Origin: Palsa-504 sp050011155
GTDB taxonomy: Bacteria > Actinomycetota > Actinomycetes > Streptosporangiales > Streptosporangiaceae
DNA: 64,000 nucleotides
Reading direction: 5' to 3'
Assembly: GCA_050011155.1 (NCBI GenBank)
Contig: JBEKJP010000005.1
Span: forward strand, 1-64,000
In this document: in pieces, positions 41,576 to 49,969 of the stretch
How positions within the stretch are numbered: position 1 is the stretch's first letter
Layout of the letters: each line of letters starts with the position of its first letter
Notes under the pieces: model-generated
Databases searched by the model: none
Told to the model about the DNA's origin: nothing
What the model saw: only the letters and a program-made list of their open reading frames with translations
Program-made: the position numbers and the translations under genes

Positions 41576-42244
41576 ATGAGCGAGATGCTGCCGCTGTTTC
41601 CGCTCGGGGCGGTGCTCTACCCCGGCATGCTGCTGCCGCTGCACATCTTCGAGGAGCGGTACCGGCAGCTGATCCGGGACCTGCTGGACGGGCCCGACCC
41701 GCGCCGCTTCGGCGTGATCGCGATCCGTAAAGGACGTGAGACCGGCATCGACGGCGTGCAGTCGCTGTACGAGATCGGCTGCACCGCCGTCCTGCGCCGG
41801 GTCGACCAGCACGAGGACGGCCGTTACGACATCGTCACCGTCGGCGCCGGGCGGTTCCGCCTGCTCGGGCTCGACGCCACCCAGCCGTACCTGCGAGGCG
41901 AGGTCGAGATGCTGGCCGAGGAGCCGGCCGATCCGGTGGCGGCCGGGCCTGCCACGCGGGCCGTCCAGGTCGCGTTCCGCGAGTACCTGGACGCGCTGAC
42001 CGAATGGGGCGGGGCCACGGTCCGGCTCGAAGACCTGCCGGACGAGCCGGTCCTGCTCTCCTTCGTCGTCGCCGCCGCGATGGTCATCGACCTGCCGGAG
42101 CGGCAGGCGCTGCTGACCGAGCCGGACACCGTGCGCAGGCTGGGCCTGGAGCGTGCCCTGCTGTCCCGGGAGACCGCCATGCTGCGCACCACCACCTCGC
42201 GGCCCGCCCCTGACCTCAGGAACACGCCGTACAGCCCGAATTAG
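41576..42244 (+). CDS. Stand-alone LON substrate-binding domain protein
   Basis: The product is 222 aa. MLPLFPLGAVLYPGMLLPLH and IFEERYRQLIRDLL are the N-terminal LON (PUA-like) domain. There is no ATPase or protease domain, so it is a stand-alone substrate-binding-like protein, common in actinomycetes. TACTGT lies 6 nt before the ATG with no ribosome site, consistent with a leaderless start. A 13-bp tandem duplication covers the stop codon. Function unknown. Confidence 0.9.
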   Translation: MSEMLPLFPLGAVLYPGMLLPLHIFEERYRQLIRDLLDGPDPRRFGVIAIRKGRETGIDGVQSLYEIGCTAVLRRVDQHEDGRYDIVTVGAGRFRLLGLDATQPYLRGEVEMLAEEPADPVAAGPATRAVQVAFREYLDALTEWGGATVRLEDLPDEPVLLSFVVAAAMVIDLPERQALLTEPDTVRRLGLERALLSRETAMLRTTTSRPAPDLRNTPYSPN

Positions 42245-42261
42245 GCGGCCGAATTAGGCGG
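42236..42261 (+). repeat. 13-bp tandem duplication over the LON gene stop codon
   Basis: CCGAATTAGGCGG is repeated perfectly at 42236-42248 and 42249-42261. The first copy contains the TAG stop of the LON-domain gene at 42242-42244. Recent slippage is the simplest source. Confidence 0.85.
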
Positions 42262-42309
42262 ATCGGCCTGGTTAGGTGGGTCAGCGGGGATCAGGGGTAG
42301 GGGAACGTC

Positions 42310-43080
42310 ATGGCTGAACCGGAAACCGCAGGAACCGATATATCGCAGCGCGCCGCCGAGCTAGCGGCGGACGTCACCGAGACCGACCAGCCGCAGGAGC
42401 GGCGTCGGCTGGTGAGCACCTTCACCGGGGCGGTGACCTCGGGGGCCCGGGCGGCCGGGCGCGGGACGCGAGCCGTGCGGCGGCGGGCCGGGTCGGGTAC
42501 CGGGTGGCTGGCCGATCAGGTGGTCGCGATGGCGCCGCGGCTCCGGGTGCGCGACCAGGCGGCGCTGCTGGCGCAGTTTCCCGGCAAGTCGCCGGACGAG
42601 ATCGCCGACGCGCTCGTCGAGGGCGCGGCGCGTGCCGCCGCCGCGACCGGCGGCGCGGCGGGCGTGGCCTCGGCGCTGCCGCTGCTGCCCGCCTTCCCGG
42701 CCGAGATCGCCGCCGAGACGCTGGTCCTGGTCGGGATCGAGCTCAAGCTCGTCGCCGAACTGCATGAAGCGTACGGCACCCCCGCCCCGGGCAAGCTGCC
42801 CGAGCGGATGAGCGCCTACCTGGCGGCGTGGGCCCACCGTCGCGGTGTGTTCATGATCGAGGGCGGGCTGATCTTCGCGGCCGGTTCCCCGCTGGCCCGG
42901 CTCCTGCGTCGGCGGCTGGCCGTCCGGGCCGGCCGCAGCGCGTTCTCTCTCGGCCCGATGCTCACCGGCGCCGCCGCGGGCGCGCTGTTCAACCGCAGGG
43001 AGACCAGGAGGCTCGGCCGGGACATCCAGCGCGACTTGCGCCACCGGGAGATCGAGGGCCCCGGGTATCAGGGCCGATGA
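42310..43080 (+). CDS. Conserved-looking hypothetical, membrane-associated
   Basis: The product is 256 aa and I do not recognise the family. The N-terminus is charged. A hydrophobic stretch at about 114-145 (GVASALPLLPAFPAEIAAET) and another near 180-195 (GVFMIEGGLIFAAGSPLARL) suggest membrane association. A Gly/Ala-rich helix near 215-228 follows, then a basic tail (RRETRRLGRDIQRDLRHRE). GGGGAACGTC precedes the ATG. Its end overlaps the LLM gene by ATGA. It vaguely recalls EcsC-like proteins, but I would not assign it. Confidence 0.72.
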   Translation: MAEPETAGTDISQRAAELAADVTETDQPQERRRLVSTFTGAVTSGARAAGRGTRAVRRRAGSGTGWLADQVVAMAPRLRVRDQAALLAQFPGKSPDEIADALVEGAARAAAATGGAAGVASALPLLPAFPAEIAAETLVLVGIELKLVAELHEAYGTPAPGKLPERMSAYLAAWAHRRGVFMIEGGLIFAAGSPLARLLRRRLAVRAGRSAFSLGPMLTGAAAGALFNRRETRRLGRDIQRDLRHREIEGPGYQGR

Positions 43081-43859
43081 CGCGCCTCGCGTTCGAGCTC
43101 AGGACCAATACGCCCGGATCGTTGCTTCCCGCGCTGGCCGAGCAGGTCGAGAAGAACGGCTACCGGTCGCTGTGGGTCAACCACCCGCCGAACGAGGACG
43201 GCCTCGGCTGCCTGGCCGCGATGGCCTCCGCGACCACGCGGATCACGCTCGGAACCGCCGTCGTGCCTATCAGCGCCGTGCCGCCGGACGCCATCTTGCG
43301 GCGCATCGACGAGACCGGCCTGCCGGCCGAGCGCCTGCGGCTCGGCATCGGCAGCGGGTCGGGGGAGCGGCCGCTGGAGCGGATGACCGAGGCTGTCGCT
43401 TACCTGCGCGAGCGTACGCCGGCCGAGATCGTGGTCGGGGCCCTCGGCCCGCGGATGCGCGAGCTCGGCGCCACGCTGGCCGACGGCGTGCTGCTGAACA
43501 CGGTCACTCCGGACCTGGCCCGGGCCGCGGCCGCGGAGATCAGGGCGCAGGCCAAGGCGGCCAGCCGCCCGGCGCCGGCGGTCTACGTCAACGTCATGGC
43601 GGGGATCGGCGCCGCCCAGATCGCCGAGCTCGAAGCGTCCGCGGCGTTCCTGCGGCAGCTGCCCGCTTACGCCGCGCACTTCCGCCGGGCCGGCATCGAC
43701 CCCGAGCAGACGTCGATCACGGCCAGCCGTCCCGGTGACCTGCCCCGGCTCCTCGAACCGTGGCGGGACACCGTCGATGAGGTGGTGCTGGTCCCGGTGC
43801 GCGCGAACGAGGCGGGACCAGCCCGCGACCTCGTGAACGCGGCCATAGCGGGCTTCTGA
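43077..43859 (+). CDS. LLM-class (luciferase-like) F420-dependent-type oxidoreductase
   Basis: The product is 260 aa from the ATG at 43077, an ATGA overlap with the previous gene. LAFELRTNTPGSLLPALAEQ, then SLWVNHPPNEDGLGCLAAMA, ITLGTAVVPISAVPPDAILR and RLRLGIGSGSG follow the bacterial luciferase-like barrel, close to F420-dependent members. It is shorter than the usual 300-350 aa. The substrate is unknown. The tight coupling to the unrecognised gene upstream suggests a shared task. Confidence 0.88.
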   Translation: MTRLAFELRTNTPGSLLPALAEQVEKNGYRSLWVNHPPNEDGLGCLAAMASATTRITLGTAVVPISAVPPDAILRRIDETGLPAERLRLGIGSGSGERPLERMTEAVAYLRERTPAEIVVGALGPRMRELGATLADGVLLNTVTPDLARAAAAEIRAQAKAASRPAPAVYVNVMAGIGAAQIAELEASAAFLRQLPAYAAHFRRAGIDPEQTSITASRPGDLPRLLEPWRDTVDEVVLVPVRANEAGPARDLVNAAIAGF

Positions 43860-44963
43860 CTACGGAAGGCCGTCCGGCGGGCCGAGAAAGGAGCTGAGCG
43901 CGCGGTAGTACGGCGCGACCGTGGTGAGGTCGGCGTACTCGCCGGGGCCATGCTGTCCCGAGCCGTCCACGCCGAACGCGACCGCGGGAATGCCCAGCTG
44001 GCCGTAGAAGCGGCCGTCGCTGACGCCGTGCTTACGGAGCAGGTCGCCAGGAAACCCCTGATGGCGGGCCGCGTCCTGGAGCCGGCGAACCTCCGGCTGA
44101 TCCTGGTCGGCGCGATGCGGCGGGTCGAGGAGGTCGACCACCGGGGTGACGCCAGGCTCGCAGAAACTCCGCAGGTAGGCGGTGACCTCCTCGATGCTCT
44201 TGCCGGTCAGGTCGGGGTCGCCGGCCGGAAAGCGGATGTCCAGGAGGGCCTCCGCGTCGGCTGGCACCTGGTTGCGTGCCTGGTTCTGGGTCCGGACGCG
44301 GGCGAGGGTCACGGTGGTCCGCCAGGCTTCCTCGGCCGGGATGGGGTACCTGGCCAGCACCATGGCCACGCTGGAGTGCAGCTTGACCAGGGCGTTGTCG
44401 CCGAGCCACGGGTAGGCGGCGTGCGCGTTGCGGCCCTCGGCGACCAGCCGCACGACCAGCATCCCCTTGGACTCGTTGACGACCTGCAGGCCGCTGGTCT
44501 CGCCGACGATGACGAAGCGGCCCCTGACCCCGTGGTCGAGCTGGTAGCGGGTGCCGTCCCGGCCGCCGACCTCCTCGTCGGTGACGAGCTGCAGCGCGAC
44601 CGGGTAAGGCAGCCGGGTGGCCTGCTCACGGAACACCTGGGCAGCCAGCAGGCCCGACAGCTTCATGTCCTGGGCGCCGCGGGCGAACAGGCGGTCGCCG
44701 TCGCGATACGGCCGGAACTGGCCGGGCGGAGCCTGGACGACGTCCAGGTGAACGTTCAGGATGACATGGAATTCCCGGCGTTCCGGGCCCGGGTAGACCA
44801 GGGCGCTCGGCTTGCCGCCGGATTCGAACCGCTCCACCGTGAACCCCGGGCCGACGAAGTCGAGGACGTATTCCAGGGCCCGCCGGAGCTCACCGGGCTG
44901 TTCGCTGGTCGAGGGGATAGCCAGCAGCTCACAAGCACTGGCGAGGAACAGCTCAGCATCCAT
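43860..44963 (-). CDS. M20-family metallopeptidase/amidohydrolase
   Basis: The product is 367 aa from the ATG at 44963. The dizinc site is visible: VHLDVVQ (H72, D74), RGAQDMKLSG, TDEEVGG with catalytic Glu130 and Glu131, and the late QHGPGEYADL. The dimerisation (lid) domain includes GRNAHAAYPWLGDNAL. Such enzymes split N-acyl amino acids, dipeptides or amino-acid conjugates. The open frame continues upstream to 45305 but without support. The start has no ribosome site. It converges with the LLM gene with no gap. Confidence 0.9.
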   Translation of the reverse strand: MDAELFLASACELLAIPSTSEQPGELRRALEYVLDFVGPGFTVERFESGGKPSALVYPGPERREFHVILNVHLDVVQAPPGQFRPYRDGDRLFARGAQDMKLSGLLAAQVFREQATRLPYPVALQLVTDEEVGGRDGTRYQLDHGVRGRFVIVGETSGLQVVNESKGMLVVRLVAEGRNAHAAYPWLGDNALVKLHSSVAMVLARYPIPAEEAWRTTVTLARVRTQNQARNQVPADAEALLDIRFPAGDPDLTGKSIEEVTAYLRSFCEPGVTPVVDLLDPPHRADQDQPEVRRLQDAARHQGFPGDLLRKHGVSDGRFYGQLGIPAVAFGVDGSGQHGPGEYADLTTVAPYYRALSSFLGPPDGLP

Positions 44964-46050
44964 GACTCTATAGTCACACCAGCGCGTGCCCGCCCGGGCA
45001 GGCACTCCTTCGCCGCGCCCAGAGCGCGTCCCGCAGATCATCGCGCCTCGGCGGCCGCCCCCGTACCACCGGTACCAGCTCCCGTGCGGTCCGGGGCCGC
45101 CGCAACCATGGCAGTGCTCCATGGGTGCAGCTTTTTTCCTGTGCGTGTCCCGCCGCTTGCCGGTGAGCGTCCCGGTCGCGGTACCGGCGGTGCTCGCGGT
45201 GCCGGTGCTGTGCCTGGTGCACTCCCGGCGGCCGCGGCGGCGCTGCCGGCCGTGCTCGGTGTGCCCCAGGCCACGTTCTAGCGTGGCCCGGGGCACACGC
45301 ACCACCTAAGCCGCACCCGAGCCGGGGCGGCCCCGGCGGCCGGAGCCGGGCGGCGGGACGGGTGCGGCCGCCGGGGTCAGCCCGGACTCCCCGCACCCGG
45401 CGCCCGCCCGCCAGCCCCGCGACGCAGCGCCCGCCCGCCCGCCGCACGAGCCCTCACTCCAGTAGGCCACACCCATGCTCCATCGTCGGTGGTCCCGACC
45501 CAATGCCAGGAAAGGCGGCACCCTCGCGTCATGCTGATCTGCGCCCGGGATTCTTTAACCTGAAGTTGAGACATAAAGGGATATAGCGGGCTGTGGCCGC
45601 CATGGGGGCTGTTTTAAGGATCATGGTGTCTCGTCGTCGTCGGCTGGGCGGCATGCCGTGGGGTGCTGTGGTGCCCATGGTGTCCTGGGGGGCCGGTGGT
45701 GCGCTGTCCCGGGGGGATAGCGGGGTGATTTCGGGCTACGGGGTGATTTTGGTGCATCATGGTCCCCTTTTTTCACCCGGAAGCCCGGATCCACCCGGTT
45801 AACTTGCCACTGCGGGTGCAGGTTTGATGCTGGTGGTGCTCCCGCGCCTGGCGGGGCACGGCACGGGCGTCATGCCCGGGGCGTCATGTGCCAGCCGTCC
45901 TGGACCGGACCCATGAGCAGCCAATCCCGCAGCAGCCCCCATGAGGCTAGAACCCGGTGTGGGATCCCGGCCGGGTAGAGAGTTACAGCGATCGCGGCGA
46001 AACGGGAGGGATGGGGTAAGGGGGACGGGTGCGGTCATGCGTCGGCTGGG
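44964..46050. other. 1.09-kb intergenic stretch without a supported gene
   Basis: The stretch contains a strong hairpin at 45261-45296, a very G/C-rich part (45300-45450), and an A/T-richer, strand-asymmetric part (45540-45800) with a short imperfect duplication of CGGGGTGATTT near 45721-45752. Several open frames of 60-107 codons exist, but none shows a ribosome site, codon bias or family motif that I trust. No tRNA, tmRNA, RNase P or SRP RNA signature was found. It could host a small RNA. Confidence 0.6.
45261..45296. terminator. Strong hairpin, 15-bp arms
   Basis: GTGCCCCAGGCCACG and CGTGGCCCGGGGCAC pair at 14 of 15 positions around TTCTAG. It is about 300 bp from the nearest start on the left and 755 bp from the nearest stop on the right. 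It is the strongest simple hairpin in the gap, so it may end an untranslated transcript or a small RNA. Confidence 0.6.
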
Positions 46051-46614
46051 TCAGGGCCGGCGGCTGTTTGCCTGCTGGTTCGCGGGCTCCGTGGCCCCGC
46101 GCGACTCGAAGATCAGGCAGGTGGTAGTGGCATGCGCGTAGAGGGTACCGTCGGGCCCGGTGATCTGGCCGGACGCGGTGGCCACGCGCCGCCCGGCACT
46201 GACGACCTGTCCGGTCGCGGTCACGTCCGGCGTGCTCACCGTCAGCGCCTTCACCAGGTTCACCTTCAGCTCGAGGGTGGTGTACGCCTGCCCGCGGTCG
46301 AGTGAGGAATGCACGGCGCAGCCCATGGCCGAATCGAGCAGGGTGCAGAACACGCCGCCGTGCACGGAGCCGATCGGGTTGTACAGGTGCTCGCCGACTT
46401 CCAGGCCGAACGCCACCCGGCCGCGCTCGACGCCGCGGACGCTCATGCCGAGCAGCGCGGCGATCGGCGCCCCGGGAATGCGGCCCTCCGCGATCCCGAG
46501 CAGGTACTCCAGACCGCTCAGGTCGCGGGCGAGCGCCGCCCCTACCAGCGGATCCTGCCAGGTGACGACGCGCTGCCGCACGTCCCCGGCCTCCTCCAAG
46601 CTGAGTTCTCCCAT
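46051..46614 (-). CDS. PaaI-family hotdog thioesterase
   Basis: The product is 187 aa from the ATG at 46614. The 4HBT signature PIGSVHGGVFCTLLDSAMGC carries the catalytic Gly/Asp arrangement, followed by TLELKVNLVKALTVSTPDVT. The first 35 residues are an extension. It should hydrolyse an acyl- or phenylacetyl-CoA-type thioester. TAGGCT lies exactly 7 nt upstream of this ATG on the minus strand, so it is leaderless. An upstream ATG at 46644 is rejected because it would overlap that element. It is divergent from the HxlR gene. Confidence 0.9.
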   Translation of the reverse strand: MGELSLEEAGDVRQRVVTWQDPLVGAALARDLSGLEYLLGIAEGRIPGAPIAALLGMSVRGVERGRVAFGLEVGEHLYNPIGSVHGGVFCTLLDSAMGCAVHSSLDRGQAYTTLELKVNLVKALTVSTPDVTATGQVVSAGRRVATASGQITGPDGTLYAHATTTCLIFESRGATEPANQQANSRRP

Positions 46615-46669
46615 GGAACCCAGCCTAAATGGAGTGCGTTCCATCACACAACTACCTAGGCTGGGATTC
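46615..46669. promoter_or_regulatory. Mirror-image leaderless promoters around a palindrome (thioesterase/HxlR)
   Basis: On the minus strand TAGGCTGGGTTCC precedes the thioesterase ATG (46615-46627). On the plus strand TAGGCTGGGATTC precedes the HxlR GTG (46657-46669). The two 13-mers agree at 11 positions and both place TAnnnT 7 nt from the start codon. Between them ATGGA-N6-TCCAT (46629-46644) is an inverted repeat suited to a dimeric HxlR protein. The regulator probably controls both genes from this site. Confidence 0.65.
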
Positions 46670-47149
46670 GTGCAGCGGACCAGTTTCGAGGACATGACGT
46701 GCTCGGTCGCCCAGTGCCTTGAGGTGGTGGGGGAATGGTGGAGCCTGCTCATCGTCAGGGACGCGTTCCTGGGGGTAACCCGCTTCGACGACTTCCAGAC
46801 CAGGCTCGGGATCTCCCGCAACATCCTCACCCGGCGGCTGAACCACCTGGTGGAGAACGAGGTCCTGAAGCGGGTGGCCTACTCCGACCATCCGCCGCGC
46901 TCGGAGTACCGGCTGACCGCCCGGGGCCGCGACCTGTGGCACGTGATCACCGCCATGCGGCAGTGGGGCGACCAGTGGGCCGCGCCCGCCGGCCCGCCCC
47001 TGGAGATCAGGCACACCGGGTGCGGGCATGTCGTGATGGCGGTACCCGCGTGCTCGCACTGCGGCGGGTCCCTTGATGCCCGTTCGGTCACCGCCAGGCC
47101 AGGACCGGGCGCCCCGGCGGGGGATCAGGGCCGCGTTCCGGCCCGGTAA
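46670..47149 (+). CDS. HxlR-family winged-helix regulator
   Basis: The product is 159 aa from the GTG at 46670. CSVAQCLEVVGEWWSLLIVR is the HxlR signature with the redox-sensitive or effector-site Cys. FQTRLGISRNILTRRLNHLV is the recognition helix region, and wing RVAYSDHPPRSEYRLTARG follows. The C-terminal part adds a second Cys pair (CGHVVMAVPACSHCGG), a possible zinc knuckle, which is not universal in the family. It is expected to regulate itself and the divergent thioesterase. Confidence 0.92.
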   Translation: MQRTSFEDMTCSVAQCLEVVGEWWSLLIVRDAFLGVTRFDDFQTRLGISRNILTRRLNHLVENEVLKRVAYSDHPPRSEYRLTARGRDLWHVITAMRQWGDQWAAPAGPPLEIRHTGCGHVVMAVPACSHCGGSLDARSVTARPGPGAPAGDQGRVPAR

Positions 47150-47267
47150 CGGGAAAGCCCAGCCTGGGCCCGGTGCGCCCGCGTCTCCTTCTGCTACAGC
47201 CTCTTGTGCTGTTCGGAGCGGTTGATGTCTCATGGTGACTATCACTGTGAAGGAGATGAGGTACCAC

Positions 47268-48755
47268 ATGACTGTCACCGTCGACAGGAGCGTCGAGGAG
47301 TTCACGGCTACCCCGCGGAAGCTGTTCATCAACGGGCAGTGGGTCGACGCGGCGTCGGGCCAGACATTCGATACCCCTAACCCCGCGACCGGCGAGACCC
47401 TCGCCGCGATCGCCGAGGGGGACGCGGAAGACATCAACCGGGCCGTCAGCGCGGCCCGTAACGCCTTCGACAACGGACCATGGTCGCGCCTGACCCCGTC
47501 CGAGCGCGGCAAGCTGCTCTGGAAGGTCGGCGACCTCATCCTCGAGCACGCCGACGAGCTCGCCCAGCTGGAGTCGCTCGACAACGGCAAGCCGGTCGAC
47601 GTGGCCCGGGGCGCGGACGTGCCGCTGGCCGCGGACATGTTCCACTACATGGCCGGCTGGGCCACCAAGATCGAGGGCAACACCATCAACATCTCGGTGC
47701 CCTACATGCCGGGCGCCAACTTCCACTCCTACACGCTGCGCGAGCCGGTCGGCGTCTGCGGCCAGATCATCCCGTGGAACTTCCCGCTGCTGATGGCCGC
47801 GTGGAAGCTCGCCCCGGCGCTGACCACGGGCAACACCGTCGTCCTCAAGCCGGCTGAGCAGACGCCGCTGACCGCGCTGCTGCTCGCCCAGCTCATCGCC
47901 GAGGCCGGCATCCCGGACGGCGTGGTGAACGTGGTGACCGGGTTCGGCGAGACGGCGGGCGCCGCCCTGGCCGCCCACGACGACGTCGACAAGGTCGCCT
48001 TCACCGGCTCCACCGAGGTCGGCAAGCTGATCGTGCAGGCCGCGGCGGGCAACCTGAAGAAGGTCTCGCTGGAGCTCGGCGGCAAGAGCCCCAACATCGT
48101 CTTCGACGATGCGGATTCGGGCGCGGTCGAGGGCGCGGCCAACGCCATCTTCTTCAACCACGGCCAGTGCTGCGTCGCGGGCTCCCGCCTGTTCGTCCAG
48201 GAGGACCGCTTCGACGAGGTCGTCAACGGCGTGGCCGAGATCGCCAAGGGCATCAAGCTCGGCCCGGGCATGGAGGCCGGCACCCAGATGGGCCCGCTCG
48301 TCTCCGACGAGCAGCTCCGCCGGGTCACCGGGTTCCTGGAGTCCGGCGTGGCCGACGGCGCCACCACCGTCACCGGCGGCGGCCGTCACGGCGACACCGG
48401 CTACTTCGTCGAGCCGACCGTCATCACCAACACCCGCCCGGACATGAAGATCGTCCGCGAGGAGATCTTCGGCCCGGTCGTGGTAGCGGCCCCGTTCCGC
48501 AGCCTGGACGAGATCGCCGCCGAGGCGAACAACTCCAGCTACGGCCTGGGCGCCGGCATCTGGACCAAGGACATCTCCAAGGCCCACGCGCTGGCCAAGA
48601 AGCTCCGGGCCGGCACCGTCTGGATCAACTGCTACAACGTCTTCGACGCCTCGCTGCCGTTCGGCGGCTACAAGCAGTCCGGCTGGGGCCGTGAGATGGG
48701 CCACGAGGTCCTCGAGGCCTATACCGAGGTCAAGGCCGTGACCACGCAGCTGTAG
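47268..48755 (+). CDS. NAD-dependent aldehyde dehydrogenase
   Basis: The product is 495 aa from the ATG at 47268, with GAGG 7 nt upstream and an AGGAG 12 nt away. PWNFPLLMAAWKLAPALTTG, AFTGSTEVGK, LELGGKSPNIVFDDADS and FNHGQCCVAGSRLF with the catalytic Cys near residue 299 are complete. GEVFGPV-type EEIFGPVV and the C-terminal PFGGYKQSGWGREMG follow. It oxidises an aldehyde to the acid. It resembles betaine or phenylacetaldehyde dehydrogenases, which are hard to tell apart by eye. The hairpin at 48765 ends it. Confidence 0.95.
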   Translation: MTVTVDRSVEEFTATPRKLFINGQWVDAASGQTFDTPNPATGETLAAIAEGDAEDINRAVSAARNAFDNGPWSRLTPSERGKLLWKVGDLILEHADELAQLESLDNGKPVDVARGADVPLAADMFHYMAGWATKIEGNTINISVPYMPGANFHSYTLREPVGVCGQIIPWNFPLLMAAWKLAPALTTGNTVVLKPAEQTPLTALLLAQLIAEAGIPDGVVNVVTGFGETAGAALAAHDDVDKVAFTGSTEVGKLIVQAAAGNLKKVSLELGGKSPNIVFDDADSGAVEGAANAIFFNHGQCCVAGSRLFVQEDRFDEVVNGVAEIAKGIKLGPGMEAGTQMGPLVSDEQLRRVTGFLESGVADGATTVTGGGRHGDTGYFVEPTVITNTRPDMKIVREEIFGPVVVAAPFRSLDEIAAEANNSSYGLGAGIWTKDISKAHALAKKLRAGTVWINCYNVFDASLPFGGYKQSGWGREMGHEVLEAYTEVKAVTTQL

Positions 48756-48764
48756 CCACTCTCC

Positions 48765-48799
48765 GAAGCGGGGGCCGGACTTATCCCGGTCCCCGCTTC
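48765..48799 (+). terminator. Terminator hairpin after the aldehyde dehydrogenase
   Basis: GAAGCGGGGGCCGG pairs with CCGGTCCCCGCTTC at 13 of 14 positions, with a 7-nt loop, starting 10 bp past the stop codon. There is no T-run, as usual in high-GC actinobacteria. Confidence 0.8.
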
Positions 48800-48984
48800 A
48801 CGTCCGGTCACGTGCGGATAGCCGGACCACGACCGACTCCGCACGCACCGTAGTTGCGTGGTCGGCGTGTCGACTTTATGGTTGGCACATGCCGATGGCC
48901 AGAACCGCTGGCCTACGCGTTTCCGTCACTTTAAGTAACCGACTCTGGGGTGACGGGTGTTGCCCAGGCTCTCGATGAGGAACA

Positions 48985-49848
48985 GTGGTCGTGACCGGGA
49001 CGAGCCCCACGGCGCGTCAGCGCGAGCTCGGCGCGCGATTGAGGGCGCTCCGCAACGATCACGACATGACGGTGGAAGAGGTCGCAGAAAAGCTTCTCTG
49101 CTCGGCTACGAAGATCAGCCGGCTGGAGACCGGCGCGCGCCGGCCTAGCCTGCGCGACGTCCGGGACTTGTGCGAACTCTATGAAGTCGGCGAGCCGGCG
49201 TCGGCTGAACTGATGCGCCTGGCCGGAGAAGCCCGCGCGGCGGGCTGGTGGACTCAATATGATGACCTCAACCTCGACCCGCTTATCGGGCTGGAAGAGG
49301 CGGCTACGGATATTACCTGTTACTCGATGAACTACATACCGGGCCTGCTCCAGACCGAGGAGTATGCCCAGGGCATTATCAAGACCATTGCACCAAAAAT
49401 GGATCCGCAGATCGTCGCGCAACGCGTCGAAGCACGCATGCGGCGTCAGCAAGTGCTGGCGAAGGGTAGCCCGCCTAGATATCAGGTACTACTCGATGAA
49501 TCTGTCCTACGGCGCGGCGTCGGAGGTCCGGCACTCATGGTCGCGCAGTTGGACAAGGTTCTCGATGCAGCACGACGTAATATCGCAACTATACATGTCA
49601 TACCTTTCGATGCTGGTTCGTACGCGGCCCAGGAAAGTAATTTCGTCCTACTGGAATTTGGCAGCAAAACATCTCTTTCCCCCATGGTCTTCGTGGAGGG
49701 ACTGGCAAGCCACCAGTATACTCAGCGGGTCCCCGATGTCTCCCGCTACCGGGAGACAATCGAATACGTGTATGGCTCTTCGCTTACTCCACGTGATTCA
49801 ATCAGCTTTATCTGCGAAAAACGCGACCTTCTTGCGGAAAAATCCTAA
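48985..49848 (+). CDS. XRE-type HTH regulator with DUF5753 domain
   Basis: The product is 287 aa. The XRE helix-turn-helix is at about 10-65 (LGARLRALRNDHDMTVEEVA, then CSATKISRLETGARRPSLRD). DUF5753 covers about 100-280 (YIPGLLQTEEYAQGII, EARMRRQQVL, YQVLLDESVLRRGVGG). The GTG at 48985 follows GAGGA. Codon use becomes noticeably less GC-rich in the second half. This type is encoded with a DUF397 gene, as here, and is related to WhiJ-like development or conflict regulators in streptomycetes. The ligand is unknown. Confidence 0.92.
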   Translation: MVVTGTSPTARQRELGARLRALRNDHDMTVEEVAEKLLCSATKISRLETGARRPSLRDVRDLCELYEVGEPASAELMRLAGEARAAGWWTQYDDLNLDPLIGLEEAATDITCYSMNYIPGLLQTEEYAQGIIKTIAPKMDPQIVAQRVEARMRRQQVLAKGSPPRYQVLLDESVLRRGVGGPALMVAQLDKVLDAARRNIATIHVIPFDAGSYAAQESNFVLLEFGSKTSLSPMVFVEGLASHQYTQRVPDVSRYRETIEYVYGSSLTPRDSISFICEKRDLLAEKS

Positions 49849-49969
49849 CATCACCGCTATCGGAAGTTATGTAGAAGTTATGCGGAGGATGTGGCTGAAG
49901 ATGATCTTGGGGTCGTGTCAGCCGATAGAGTTCTCCTGTTGTGTTAAGTGACCAACGGGAGAGGTGTTA

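Noticed and set aside
43860..45305. M20 peptidase starting far upstream at 45305 or 45123
   Set aside because: The added residues do not resemble the family and the region lacks a ribosome site; family homology starts at about residue 1 of the 44963 start.
44986..45309. 107-codon plus-strand open frame in the large gap
   Set aside because: It has no ribosome site, no family motif, a proline/arginine-rich shadow composition, and its end runs through the hairpin.
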